DNA of 64,000 bases from an uncultured Carboxylicivirga sp. (GCA_947503525.1 CANNEA010000002.1:1178001-1242000); one strand, 5' to 3'; positions 8,506 through 18,137 are shown, numbered from the stretch's first letter. Numbers and translations are program-made. Notes: generated from the letters alone by a model not told the origin.

Positions 8506-10101
8506 ATGTTTGAAAACATTGATTTTGCTCTTGTAAATTGGTCAAGGGCTCAATTCGCTTTAACAGCCATGTTTCATTGGTTGTTTGTTCCTCTCACTTT
8601 AGGGCTTGGATTTATCATAGCCTTTATGGAGAGTATATATGTGCGAACTGGCGATCCGGAATGGAAACGAATTACCAAGTTTTGGATGAAGCTGTTTGGA
8701 ATTAATTTCGCCATTGGAGTGGCTACGGGTATTATTCTTGAATTTGAGTTTGGCACTAACTGGTCCAATTACTCATGGTTTGTTGGCGATATCTTTGGTG
8801 CGCCCTTGGCCATCGAGGGAATAATGGCTTTCTTTTTGGAAAGTACATTTATTGCGGTTATGTTTTTTGGATGGGGCAAGGTTAGTAAGAAATTTCATTT
8901 GTTAGCAACCTGGCTTACTGCAATTGGAGCTAATCTATCTGCCTTATGGATACTGGTTGCTAATGCCTGGATGCAAAATCCGGTTGGAATGAAGTTTAAT
9001 CCTGAGAAGGCCCGTAATGAGATGGTCAATTTTTGGGATGTCTTATTATCGGAAACCGCCGTAAATAAATTTTTGCATACCTGCACATCAGGTTATGTTC
9101 TGGCTTCCGTTTTTGTTGTTGGCATCAGTGCATGGTTTCTATTAAAAAAGCGACATCTTTTATTTGCCAAGAGAAGCATTATTATAGCTTCGGTATTTGG
9201 AGTTATTTCTTCTATAATGTTGATTGCTTCCGGAGATGGATCTGCCAGAGAAGTTGCAAAGAACCAACCGATGAAATTTGCCGCCATGGAATCGTTGTAC
9301 GACGGACAGCGACAAGCGCCCTTAATCGCGATAGGTTTATTCGGAAAACCACATGATACACCTATGCATAGCGAGTCGGATCAGGAATTTCTGATGAAGA
9401 TTGAAATACCGAACATGTTATCATATATGGCTTTTTTAAAAGTTGATGCCTTTGTGCCGGGTATAAAAGATTTAGTATTGGGCAACGAGGCAGAAAGTAT
9501 TATGTCGTATAAAGAAAAGATATTGCGTGGATATGAAGCGCAACAAGTTCTTAAGGCTTTTAAGGCAGCTAAGGATAAACATCCTGAAGAATACGATCGT
9601 TTAAAAGCAAAGTTTGATGATAAAGAGTGGGTGGAGAAATACTTCAGATACTTTGGTTATGGTAATTATTACGATCCTGATCCAAATCAGTTGGAATTAA
9701 ATGCCTTTAAAATTGTTCCTCCAATTTCACTGTCGTTTTATGCTTTCCATATTATGGTAGCGCTTGGTGGACACTTCTTATTGTTGTTTATGGTTATGTT
9801 GTGGTTAACTATTCAGGATAAAATAGAAAATAAGAAGATTGTTCTTTACACTGCTCTTTGGACTATCCCTTTAGCCTATGTAGCCAGTCAGGCAGGATGG
9901 GTAGTTGCCGAGGTGGGGCGTCAGCCATGGGTTATTCAGGATCTGATGCCAACCATGACAGCTGTTTCTAAAATTGATACGAGCTCAGTAATGATAACCT
10001 TTGGTTTATTTACGGTCACCTTTGTGGCATTGGCAATAGCTGAAGTTCGAATAATGGTAAAACAAATTAAAAATGGACCTAAAGAAGGAGGGAATGACTA
10101 A
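8506..10101 (+). CDS. cydA: Cytochrome bd ubiquinol oxidase subunit I
   Basis: CydA holds hemes b558, b595 and d and oxidises quinol while reducing oxygen to water with high affinity. The 531 aa product has the family N-terminus (WSRAQFALTAMFHWLFVPLTLG, shown here in part, with the axial His near residue 24), the EFEFGTNW segment, a charged Q-loop around residues 260-380, and the late GRQPWVIQ motif. About nine membrane helices are visible. Its TAA stop overlaps the cydB start (TAATG), so the subunits are translationally coupled. The gene indicates microaerobic respiration. Confidence 0.97.
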   Translation: MFENIDFALVNWSRAQFALTAMFHWLFVPLTLGLGFIIAFMESIYVRTGDPEWKRITKFWMKLFGINFAIGVATGIILEFEFGTNWSNYSWFVGDIFGAPLAIEGIMAFFLESTFIAVMFFGWGKVSKKFHLLATWLTAIGANLSALWILVANAWMQNPVGMKFNPEKARNEMVNFWDVLLSETAVNKFLHTCTSGYVLASVFVVGISAWFLLKKRHLLFAKRSIIIASVFGVISSIMLIASGDGSAREVAKNQPMKFAAMESLYDGQRQAPLIAIGLFGKPHDTPMHSESDQEFLMKIEIPNMLSYMAFLKVDAFVPGIKDLVLGNEAESIMSYKEKILRGYEAQQVLKAFKAAKDKHPEEYDRLKAKFDDKEWVEKYFRYFGYGNYYDPDPNQLELNAFKIVPPISLSFYAFHIMVALGGHFLLLFMVMLWLTIQDKIENKKIVLYTALWTIPLAYVASQAGWVVAEVGRQPWVIQDLMPTMTAVSKIDTSSVMITFGLFTVTFVALAIAEVRIMVKQIKNGPKEGGND

Positions 10102-11237
10102 TGTTTGAAACCTTATCACATTTGGCTCTGCAGCAATATTGGTGGATTATAGTTTCGCTATTGGGTGCTTTATTAGTCTTTCTGATGTTTGTTCAGGGAG
10201 GACAGACTTTAATATATACAATTGGTAAGACTGATATTGAACGTACAATGTTGGTTAATACGCTTGGACGGAAGTGGGAATTTACTTTTACAACGCTTGT
10301 CACTTTCGGAGGTGCATTTTTTGCTTCATTCCCATTGTTTTATAGTACCAGTTTTGGAGGTGCTTATTGGGTTTGGATGGCCATATTATTCGCATTTGTA
10401 TTGCAAGCTGTGGCTTATGAGTTCCGATCGCGACCAAATAATGCTTTCGGGCCGCGAACCTTTGAAACATTTCTATTAATTAATGGATGTTTGGGGACAA
10501 TTCTTATCGGAACAGCGGTAGCCACTTTTTTTACTGGTTCCGCATTTTCGGTTAATGAGTATAATCAATCGCAATGGGAATTAACATCACATGGCTTAGA
10601 GGCAGCTCTTAATTTTCATAACCTTTTACTTGGCCTGGCTGTATTCTTTTTAGCTCGGTCGCTGGCTTTATTGTACTTTATGAATAGCATTATACATGAG
10701 GCGATTTATGGTCGGGCAAAAAAGCACCTACTCTATAATGCCATTCCATTTTTGATTTTCTTTTTAACCTTTGTAATATGGCTAATGCTTCGTGACGGTT
10801 TTGCAGTTAATCCGGATAGTCAAGAGGTATTTATGGAGTCGTATAAGTACTTTAATAATATGATGGCCATGCCATTGGTGCTGATTCTTTTTTTATTAGG
10901 GGTTGTAGGAGTATTGCTTGGGATAGGTGCCAGTCTTTTAGTAAAAGATTGCACTAAAGGAATCTGGGCTGCCGGAGCAGGTACGGTACTAACTGTATTT
11001 AGCTTGTTGCTCATTGCGGGATTTAATAATACTGCCTTTTATCCTTCAACATTTGACCTTCAGAGTTCCTTGACCATTCAGAATTCATCTTCAAGTCAGT
11101 TTACACTTAGTGTAATGAGTTATGTGTCATTAATGGTCCCATTTGTATTTGCTTATATATGGTACGTATGGAAGTCAATTAACAATAAGCCAATTGATGA
11201 GGAAGAAATGGAATCGGAAGATCTCCATATTTACTAA
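10101..11237 (+). CDS. cydB: Cytochrome bd ubiquinol oxidase subunit II
   Basis: CydB (378 aa) is the pseudo-symmetric partner of CydA, with about eight membrane helices and no heme ligands of its own in most families. The N-terminus QQYWWIIVSLLGALLVFLMF and the FVQGGQTL segment match the family. Its ATG overlaps the cydA stop by one base. The C-terminal tail is acidic and cytosolic. A 41-codon ORF for another single-helix peptide follows 30 bases later, then a strong terminator. Confidence 0.96.
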   Translation: MFETLSHLALQQYWWIIVSLLGALLVFLMFVQGGQTLIYTIGKTDIERTMLVNTLGRKWEFTFTTLVTFGGAFFASFPLFYSTSFGGAYWVWMAILFAFVLQAVAYEFRSRPNNAFGPRTFETFLLINGCLGTILIGTAVATFFTGSAFSVNEYNQSQWELTSHGLEAALNFHNLLLGLAVFFLARSLALLYFMNSIIHEAIYGRAKKHLLYNAIPFLIFFLTFVIWLMLRDGFAVNPDSQEVFMESYKYFNNMMAMPLVLILFLLGVVGVLLGIGASLLVKDCTKGIWAAGAGTVLTVFSLLLIAGFNNTAFYPSTFDLQSSLTIQNSSSSQFTLSVMSYVSLMVPFVFAYIWYVWKSINNKPIDEEEMESEDLHIY

Positions 11238-11267
11238 AGTAAATTTGAATAAATAAAATTTGAAAGC

Positions 11268-11393
11268 ATGAAATACTTACACGAAATATTATGGTATCTT
11301 TCCCTGCCGATAACTATTTTTATCGCTTATCAGGCGGTAAGATATGCATTGAAATGGTTTCATAATAGCATCGAGAAATCGAACAATTTATAG
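11268..11393 (+). CDS. 41 aa single-helix membrane peptide after cydB (CydX-like position)
   Basis: This ORF starts MKYLHEILWYLSLPITIFIA and ends in a polar tail with ALKWFHNSIEKSNNL. One membrane helix covers about residues 8-25. Its position between cydB and the operon terminator is that of CydX or CydH-type accessory subunits of bd oxidases. It has no clear sequence match to proteobacterial CydX, so the assignment rests on context, size and hydropathy. Confidence 0.6.
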   Translation: MKYLHEILWYLSLPITIFIAYQAVRYALKWFHNSIEKSNNL

Positions 11394-11403
11394 TATTATC
11401 TCT

Positions 11404-11437
11404 AACTCCTGCAGAACATTCTGCGGGAGTTTTTTTA
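11404..11437 (+). terminator. Terminator of the cytochrome bd operon
   Basis: AACTCCTGCAGA (11404-11415) pairs with TCTGCGGGAGTT (11420-11431) around the loop ACAT with a single G-U pair. A run of T follows. It can also serve the converging minus-strand gene. Confidence 0.9.
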
Positions 11438-11455
11438 AGCAAAAGTTCTTATACC

Positions 11456-13915
11456 TCAGGTCATATTTTTGAAGGTTAGACCTAACTGTGTTTGCAATTC
11501 ACTAATTTCTTTGTGCGACTTTTTAAGAGTGTTTTGTTCTATGTGTGACAAGTGTTTGAAGTCGATGGTGTTTTCAGGAGCTTCATTATTAAGCAAAGCA
11601 TGGGTTTGAAACTTCAACCTATGATGCATTAGGTAATTGTAAATTTGAATCAGCTCATTTTTATGTTCTTGTGAGAAGACTTGTTTTTCAGATAGGATCT
11701 CAATTCGTTCGATAGTGTTGCTCGCTGCTAATTGGTGGTATAAGGTATAAATACGAACATATCCAATAAGAGGTAAGAGTACTTTCTTAAAATTAAAAGC
11801 ATCAGTATCCGCTGATACTTTATATTTAATAATTGAGTTAGAGATATGATAAAAGAATAAGCCATTATCTTTTACCTTCTCGTGAACGTGCTCTTGCAAG
11901 TCATCAACAAGACTATTCTCACCATAAATGCATCTGAAGTCAAAGAAAATACTACTGTCCAATACATTTTGCGGATCTGGTGATTGAGTCCAGGTTGAGA
12001 AGTAGTTTTTCCATACTTTAAGTGTTTGACACCACTTTTCGTTGCGTGCCATTACATCTCCTATACAATAGTTATAGCCAATGGTATGCAGGTCTTTATT
12101 AATGGTGGTTGCCAAAAGACGAAAATATTCCAAATCATCTTCTGAAGCCTCATCTGATAAAACAATTGCATTATCCTGATCTGTTTTGAGCGTTTGTTCC
12201 ATACGTCCTTCACTGCCCAGGGCCATAAAGGCAAAAGAACACGGAGGAGGGCCATGTTGCTCAATGGCTAAATTAATTACACGAACAGATATGGCATCTG
12301 CTACTGAAGTGATTATACGGGTTATGTTTTGAGCATTATCACTATTTACAATTATGGCATTAATTAGCACCGGAACATGATTGTAAATTTGTTTTAATTC
12401 CTCTATGTGCTGGCTTTTTTCTATTTCCTGAATAAGATAACTTAAGGAGTTACGCTGTACTTCCAAAGCTTCCTGGCTGCCAATAACACCAACCACATCA
12501 TTTTGCGTGTTTATCACCAGTAAATGAGAAACTCCTTCCTGTCGGAATAATAGGACGGCTTCATATAAGAGAGCATTTTCTGATATTTGCCTTATTGGAG
12601 CACTCATTATTTCTATTGCCTTGCTTTTTGTATCAAGATCTTTTGCAAGTACTCGTTTTTTTAGATCAGTATCATTAATTACACCAATAATATTTTGCTC
12701 TTGTTTTATAAATATGACTTTTTGATTTTTAAGTGTCATCAATGCAGCAACTTCATGTATAGCTGTGTTTATGTCGCATGTTAGTACAGGCTTTACAAAC
12801 GATTTTATAGGTTGATTCATCAGGAGTAATGAAGTTTGAAGTTCCTGAGAAAGCTGTTGGGCGCTTTTTTCCAATTGTACTTTCCGGCTTACATCCTTGG
12901 CAACAACTATAAATGCCTCTTGATTAGAATAGATAATCCGTGAGACAGAAATAACAATGTTTCTTCCTTTGTTTCCATCGCATATTAATTGGGTTTCAGT
13001 GGATATGCTTTTTTTAGGGTTGGACAATAGGGTCAGTACTTTATCCCATTTTATCGTGAATAATTCATTAAAGCTTGCTCCGTTCAATTCGGTGGACGGA
13101 CAATCTATCATTTTGGCAAACTTCAGATTATTAAATACCACTCGATTATTAACAAACATTAAAGTACCTTCAGTTGAGGCGTCGACCAATGTTTTATATT
13201 TCTGTTTGGATTGGATTAATTTTTGCTCAGCAGCTTTACGTTTATTCTCGATATTAAGGCTTTGCCGTATTATATATATTAATGCAATGATTATAATGCC
13301 TATGATAATAGATGAAATCTTTAATAAACGGCTTTTTAGTGAGGCAATTTCCTGCTCAACATCTTCAAGGTAAATGCCAGTGCCTATTAACCATTCCCAC
13401 TGCTCAAACCCCTTTACAAATGACAGTTTAGGGACTACTCTTGTATTGTCATCTTTCCATTGCCAGTAGTAATCAATAAATCCTTCTTCATCCTCTTTCA
13501 CAAGTTTTACGGCATCCACAAATAATTTTTTTTCATGCGAATCTTTAAAATCTTCCAGATTTGTGTTATTGAGCTCCTGAAGGTAAGGGTGCATGATCAT
13601 TTTGGGAGAATAGTCAATGATCCAGAAATAGTCCTTACGGTCCACACCATAACGCATTTGCTCTATTTGATTGGCTGCAACCTTTTGAGCTTCCTCAAGT
13701 GTTAATTCACCATTCATATATTCCAAGTGGTGTTCCTTCAAAATACTCCAAGCCGTATTGGTCAGCTCGCGAATCATCTCTTTTTTTCGATCCATCATAT
13801 TTTTCTCAAACTGAGGAATGATAATGGCAAAGAAGGATATAATGAAAAGGACTATGGCCAAAATTGATGGAGCCACAATGCTGATGAAGAATTTATTAAG
13901 GTTTTTTTCAGACAT
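11456..13915 (-). CDS. Cache-PAS-CBS-DUF294 nucleotidyltransferase-like sensory protein
   Basis: This 819 aa membrane protein has a helix at about 10-33, a periplasmic single-Cache domain at about 35-190 (DRKDYFWIID and WLIGTGIYLEDVE), a second helix at about 200-220, a PAS domain at about 240-350 and a CBS pair at about 375-500. A GlnD-like nucleotidyltransferase domain follows, with GSEGRMEQTLKTDQDN near residue 565 (GS and DxD), and a DUF294 C-terminal domain at about 690-810. DUF294 proteins accompany acetate-type sodium symporters with DUF4212 subunits. It shares the strand and neighbourhood of such a symporter here, so I infer that it senses a small ligand and controls uptake or metabolism. 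Confidence 0.85.
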   Translation of the reverse strand: MSEKNLNKFFISIVAPSILAIVLFIISFFAIIIPQFEKNMMDRKKEMIRELTNTAWSILKEHHLEYMNGELTLEEAQKVAANQIEQMRYGVDRKDYFWIIDYSPKMIMHPYLQELNNTNLEDFKDSHEKKLFVDAVKLVKEDEEGFIDYYWQWKDDNTRVVPKLSFVKGFEQWEWLIGTGIYLEDVEQEIASLKSRLLKISSIIIGIIIIALIYIIRQSLNIENKRKAAEQKLIQSKQKYKTLVDASTEGTLMFVNNRVVFNNLKFAKMIDCPSTELNGASFNELFTIKWDKVLTLLSNPKKSISTETQLICDGNKGRNIVISVSRIIYSNQEAFIVVAKDVSRKVQLEKSAQQLSQELQTSLLLMNQPIKSFVKPVLTCDINTAIHEVAALMTLKNQKVIFIKQEQNIIGVINDTDLKKRVLAKDLDTKSKAIEIMSAPIRQISENALLYEAVLLFRQEGVSHLLVINTQNDVVGVIGSQEALEVQRNSLSYLIQEIEKSQHIEELKQIYNHVPVLINAIIVNSDNAQNITRIITSVADAISVRVINLAIEQHGPPPCSFAFMALGSEGRMEQTLKTDQDNAIVLSDEASEDDLEYFRLLATTINKDLHTIGYNYCIGDVMARNEKWCQTLKVWKNYFSTWTQSPDPQNVLDSSIFFDFRCIYGENSLVDDLQEHVHEKVKDNGLFFYHISNSIIKYKVSADTDAFNFKKVLLPLIGYVRIYTLYHQLAASNTIERIEILSEKQVFSQEHKNELIQIYNYLMHHRLKFQTHALLNNEAPENTIDFKHLSHIEQNTLKKSHKEISELQTQLGLTFKNMT

Positions 13916-13930
13916 ATGTATAGCTATTGG

Positions 13931-14677
13931 TCAAATGCGCTTGGTTTGAATTAGATTAGATTCACTATCAAAGATGCAAAATCCTTTCCCTATACGATTC
14001 CCGGCAATGGGAGGGACTAATATGCAATCATTTTTTTTGGGCTTATACTTACTGTTAAATCGTTTTTTAACTATTGAGTGGTTCGAAGCAAGGTATAATC
14101 CGGCATAATGACGATGACCGGCAAATGCTATTTCACATTGCTGGTCTGTCATAAATTTTATGTGCTGATCAAACTCAGTGCCATCAGAAATAAATGTATT
14201 CTTTACGCCGCTTAAATTTGGGTAGATGAAGTGTGATAAGAATATATTAAGCTCCTTTGTTTTTATAACATGATATTCGGGCAACGTATTTAAAAAAGTG
14301 ATGTCATCTTTTGTATATAGGGGATTCAATTCATCATGATCGTATAACCATACCTGCCCTTTTGATAGTTGTTCTCTTTCACGATAATCCATCTCGTACC
14401 ACGATTGTGGAAAGGTAAATGAAGTTTTTACTGAAGGTATTTTTTTTGCCGCATGCAGATCATGATTTCCAGCGATGATAACACTACAGTTTTCTTTAAC
14501 TAAACGAAGGCATTCATGCGCATTTCTTGTGTCAAAATATTGATAGTGTGGCACGCTAAAGCCAGAAATATCACCAAGACAGATGATTTCATCGCAATTG
14601 AGCTTATTGATTTTATTGAGTGCTCGCTTTAGATTAACAATATCCTCATGTATATCAGCAATTATTGCGTATCTCAT
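13931..14677 (-). CDS. Calcineurin-like metallophosphoesterase
   Basis: This 248 aa cytosolic protein carries the metallophosphoesterase metal motifs in order: ADIHED (D-x-H, residues 8-10), CLGDISG (GD), IAGNHDLH (GNHD) and the late AGHRHYA (GHxH). YfcE/PP2A-like family members hydrolyse phosphodiesters or phosphoproteins, and the substrate cannot be deduced. Its stop lies 15 bases before the ATG of the DUF294 sensory gene, so the two are almost certainly co-transcribed. That makes a shared signalling role possible. Confidence 0.88.
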   Translation of the reverse strand: MRYAIIADIHEDIVNLKRALNKINKLNCDEIICLGDISGFSVPHYQYFDTRNAHECLRLVKENCSVIIAGNHDLHAAKKIPSVKTSFTFPQSWYEMDYREREQLSKGQVWLYDHDELNPLYTKDDITFLNTLPEYHVIKTKELNIFLSHFIYPNLSGVKNTFISDGTEFDQHIKFMTDQQCEIAFAGHRHYAGLYLASNHSIVKKRFNSKYKPKKNDCILVPPIAGNRIGKGFCIFDSESNLIQTKRI

Positions 14678-14769
14678 TTATATAGATTGTTTACTTCCTG
14701 GGTGCCTTAATCTAAAGATACTGGAATATTTTATTTCCACACCAAATAGGAATGTAAATCAAGCGATTA

Positions 14770-15549
14770 TTACTTGTCTTTTGGAGGAGGTAAAAGCTTT
14801 TCTATAAAATTTCGTTTTTTCATAGGCTGCCCCAGAAGTGCATTCAAACTATTTTCGGCGGCCAGATTTCGATCCCACAAATCCATGGCCTTTTTGTAAT
14901 ATTCCATGGCCAACTCGTATTTCTCTCTGTGACGCATAACAATGCCCAGATTGGTGTAGGCAACAGAAAGGCGACGAAGAGTTTCCAGCTGAGCTTCCTG
15001 AACTTCTTTTATTCGGCTGGATTTAAAGCGCTCCTGATCTTTGGTGGAATATGCGTTAAGTCCGATGAGGAAATCCTTCATTATTAAGTTATGAATAGCA
15101 TCCTCATCTTTATCAGCAAAGGTATCTAACCACTTTGAATAGATATCGATACTTTTTTGAGCAGCACCCTGGCTTAGACTAAATAGGGTATCCTTTGATA
15201 AAATGGTGATGCCATCAAGACTTAGGCTGTTATCTTCATGAAAAATTGCCATTGCAAGGTAGGCCGCTGATCGGTTATTGTATAAGACACCAATTTCGTA
15301 TGAGCTCTTGTAATGTTCAATCGACTGATAAATGTTTTCAACTGAATCTAAAAGTTGAAAGATGGCATTAAAATCATTACTCTCCGCATAGGTATCATAT
15401 TTTCCATATAATTCACGGGCTTCAACTATACGTGGATCGTTGGCACTGTTGATATTATTGTAGTAGAGTTTGGCAATAGCAATACCAACAATAACAATAG
15501 AACCTAAAATAAGAATGAGGGATTTTTTAGAATTATTTATATTCTGCAT
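14770..15549 (-). CDS. TPR-repeat membrane-anchored protein
   Basis: This 259 aa protein has an N-terminal membrane helix (residues about 10-27) and an alpha-helical body. A clear tetratricopeptide unit lies near residues 190-230 (VAYTNLGIVMRHREKYELAMEYYKKAMDLW, quoted in part), with degenerate repeats before it. It is probably anchored in the inner membrane with the TPR domain in the periplasm. It lies between the symporter and phosphoesterase genes on the same strand. No enzymatic motif is visible. Confidence 0.7.
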   Translation of the reverse strand: MQNINNSKKSLILILGSIVIVGIAIAKLYYNNINSANDPRIVEARELYGKYDTYAESNDFNAIFQLLDSVENIYQSIEHYKSSYEIGVLYNNRSAAYLAMAIFHEDNSLSLDGITILSKDTLFSLSQGAAQKSIDIYSKWLDTFADKDEDAIHNLIMKDFLIGLNAYSTKDQERFKSSRIKEVQEAQLETLRRLSVAYTNLGIVMRHREKYELAMEYYKKAMDLWDRNLAAENSLNALLGQPMKKRNFIEKLLPPPKDK

Positions 15550-15668
15550 TTATCGATATTGAGTTAATAGTAAACCTGTATATCAAATGTATCATTTAAT
15601 ATCAGTTTAAGGATGTCTTGCTAAACTGAACTGCTCGTAGTGCAATTCATATTTGGGTATGGTATTGA

Positions 15669-15699
15669 GAAAATAGCCCCAGACTGCTGCCCGGGGCTT
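15669..15699 (-). terminator. Candidate terminator after the symporter genes
   Basis: Read on the minus strand, AGCCCC (plus 15693-15698) pairs with GGGGCT (plus 15675-15680) around a GC-rich loop and is followed by ATTTTCTC. The T-tract is short, so read-through into the TPR gene is possible. Confidence 0.55.
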
Positions 15700-15706
15700 A
15701 AATATA

Positions 15707-17377
15707 TTAACTGTGTACTTTTTCGATTAAGAATTTTCGAATTTCTTCAGGAGTTTCAGGAGTCAATTTTGAGACAATAATGTTTGCTAAAATAGCAAGT
15801 GGAGCTCCTATCCAGGCGAAATACCAAGCTTCTAAATAATAACTGATGAAACCATGGAAAGGTAATGTTACGCCTTGTTTTCCTGCAACGAAATAGGTGA
15901 TGGATACTATGGAAATTATTCCACCAACAATTAATCCGGCTATAGCACCCTGACGGTTTGAACCACTCCACCATATTCCCAGAAGGAAAAGAGGGAAAAT
16001 AGTACAACCGGCCAATGAGAAGGCTACGGCTACTAATTGACCAATTAATCCTAATTCTAACATGGCAATCATAGTTACAATAATAGCCATTGAGATAGTT
16101 CCGATACGAGCCATTAATAGCTGTTTCTTCGGAGAAGAATTAGGGTTAATTACTTTCACATACAAATCATGAGAGAACGCTGAAGCGCCAGCAACTAGTA
16201 ATCCTGACACTGTTGAGAATGCGGCAGAAACACCTCCGGCAGCAAGCAGGCCAACAATCAATGGATGTATGTCGCCTAATTGGGCAGTGTAAACTACAAT
16301 AGCATCTTTTGATAATTTACCGATCTCCGGATTGGCTGAAAGAATTTTACCAAATGCAGAATAAACCGGTGCACTCCAATAAAGAATACAAATAAAGAAT
16401 AAACCCCATACAACTGACCAACGTGCATCACTTGCTTTTGGAACTACATAAAAACGTTGAATAACGTGTGGTAAGCCGGCTGTTCCAATCATAAGAGAGA
16501 AAGCAATGGCCATCCACTGGAAGAATGTTTTACCAGTTGCCGGATCCCAAGGCATCGAAAACTCAGGAGATGCAGCTATGGCATAATCATGACCAACAGC
16601 ATTAACCAATTGAGAAATCTCAGCAGATGGTATTCCATTGGTAATATCCGTGACTACTGATCCATAACCAATTTGCGGAAGAATCCAGAAATAGTCAAAC
16701 TTATACGTCAAAAGAAATAGTGGGATAAGGAATGATATAATGATGATGACGTATTGAATTTGCATATTTTTGGTTACCCCAAGCATACCGGATATCAAGG
16801 TGTAAGTTAAAACCACAGCACCACCAATCATCACGGCCCACATGTAGTCCAGACCCAATATCCATTTAAACATCAAGCCTATACCTGCAAATTGACCTAC
16901 ACAATATGAAATCGATATTAAAATAGCAATAATAGCGCCAGTGGCTCTTAAGCCTTGTGAGTAATAACGATCACCAATAAAATCGGCAGCAGTGTATTTC
17001 CCATATTTTCGGATTTGTCCTGCCATTAGTATTAAAAGCAATACATAGCCACCGGTCCATCCAACAACATAGGCTAAGCCATGATAACCAGATCCGTACA
17101 TTAGCGCTGCCATGCCAAGAAATGAAGCGGCACTCATCCAGTTTGATGCAATGGCCATTCCTGATCCAGTGCGCGAAATACTGCGCCCTGCTGCGTAATA
17201 ATCATTTGTATCCTTAGCTCTGAAAAGAATTCCTACCATTACAAATACGCAAAGAATGCTGATAAGAATAATGGCCGGACCTGTTTTGAATCCCCCTTCC
17301 AGTTCAGTTGCAGCATTGGCTGCATACATTAACGCCGGTAGGGATAAGGTAAAAAGTGATAATATTATTTTTTTCAT
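15707..17377 (-). CDS. Sodium:solute symporter family large subunit (acetate permease-like)
   Basis: This SSS-family inner-membrane transporter has about thirteen helices and 556 aa from the chosen start. The Met at 17377 opens a signal-like helix (MKKIILSLFTLSLPALMYAA), whereas the longer frame from 17404 overlaps the upstream gene. Family segments include YYAAGRSISRTGSGMAIASNW, ADFIGDRYYSQGLRA and AAFSTVSGLLVAGASAFSHD, the last around the Na+ site. Large subunits paired with DUF4212 proteins and DUF294 regulators are linked to acetate or other short-chain carboxylate uptake. An acs gene lies 20 kb away. Confidence 0.9.
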   Translation of the reverse strand: MKKIILSLFTLSLPALMYAANAATELEGGFKTGPAIILISILCVFVMVGILFRAKDTNDYYAAGRSISRTGSGMAIASNWMSAASFLGMAALMYGSGYHGLAYVVGWTGGYVLLLILMAGQIRKYGKYTAADFIGDRYYSQGLRATGAIIAILISISYCVGQFAGIGLMFKWILGLDYMWAVMIGGAVVLTYTLISGMLGVTKNMQIQYVIIIISFLIPLFLLTYKFDYFWILPQIGYGSVVTDITNGIPSAEISQLVNAVGHDYAIAASPEFSMPWDPATGKTFFQWMAIAFSLMIGTAGLPHVIQRFYVVPKASDARWSVVWGLFFICILYWSAPVYSAFGKILSANPEIGKLSKDAIVVYTAQLGDIHPLIVGLLAAGGVSAAFSTVSGLLVAGASAFSHDLYVKVINPNSSPKKQLLMARIGTISMAIIVTMIAMLELGLIGQLVAVAFSLAGCTIFPLFLLGIWWSGSNRQGAIAGLIVGGIISIVSITYFVAGKQGVTLPFHGFISYYLEAWYFAWIGAPLAILANIIVSKLTPETPEEIRKFLIEKVHS

Positions 17378-17393
17378 GATATTCTGCTTGTAG

Positions 17394-18137
17394 TTATTCC
17401 TCAATTCCCAATTTTTTATTGTACTGATCTACATTGTAACAATATGTCCAGCATAATCCGATAAAAAGAATTAATAGAAAAACTGCTGAGTAGAAATAAT
17501 GAAATGGGAATCCTAAAAAAGTGGTGTCCGTTAAAACAGAACGATTATGTATGGTGTAGAAAGGCATACATGTTTCAATTATTTCTTTGTTTTCATTACT
17601 AAGAGCTTCAATGCCCGAAGATTTTAACTCTAAAGGAAGAATTTTAGCTAAAATCTCATCCGGCTGAAGCTTAAGAATTGTTTGAGCTAAACCACCTAAT
17701 TTAAGTTTTGCACTAATGTAGTCGGCATCGGTAACTGCACCGGCCTCTGCTTCTGCTTTTTCAAAGTCGCGCAGAGCAATTAATAGGGCCGCTTGTTGAG
17801 CCGAATCGGCCAATTGAAATGTTGCCCAGGTAATTCCATTGTCAAGTGCAGCGCGGTGCTCAGTTGAAATAAAAACTTTGCCTGCAACATGAAGTGTTGA
17901 ATTGGCAAATTTTAGAAGGGCAGCATCTTCTGCATTACCTTCTTTTACATCATTCCAAACCTCGTTGAAAGTGATAAGTTGTGGTTCCGGTACAGGTTTC
18001 TCAATGACTCTCATTAAGATGTGAAAGCCAAATATGGCAATCGCCCAAATACCAATTAACCATAGCACCATGTTTCGGTTTTTAGTAGCCCGGTCTGTTG
18101 TCGGTCTAAAAAAACTGATGTGATAGTTTTTGTTCAT
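17394..18137 (-). CDS. Sodium/substrate symporter small subunit (DUF4212-type) with an extra periplasmic domain
   Basis: This 247 aa protein has helices at about 23-43 and 213-235. The C-terminal part, GFPFHYFYSAVFLLILFIGL followed by YCYNVDQYNKKLGIEE, matches the end of DUF4212 small subunits. Those are normally only about 80-100 aa. Here about 165 residues, mostly helical and Ala/Leu/Glu-rich, separate the two helices and should lie in the periplasm. The gene is 16 bases upstream of the symporter large subunit and is its natural partner. The extra domain could act in substrate capture or sensing, but it has no recognisable motif. Confidence 0.8.
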   Translation of the reverse strand: MNKNYHISFFRPTTDRATKNRNMVLWLIGIWAIAIFGFHILMRVIEKPVPEPQLITFNEVWNDVKEGNAEDAALLKFANSTLHVAGKVFISTEHRAALDNGITWATFQLADSAQQAALLIALRDFEKAEAEAGAVTDADYISAKLKLGGLAQTILKLQPDEILAKILPLELKSSGIEALSNENKEIIETCMPFYTIHNRSVLTDTTFLGFPFHYFYSAVFLLILFIGLCWTYCYNVDQYNKKLGIEE

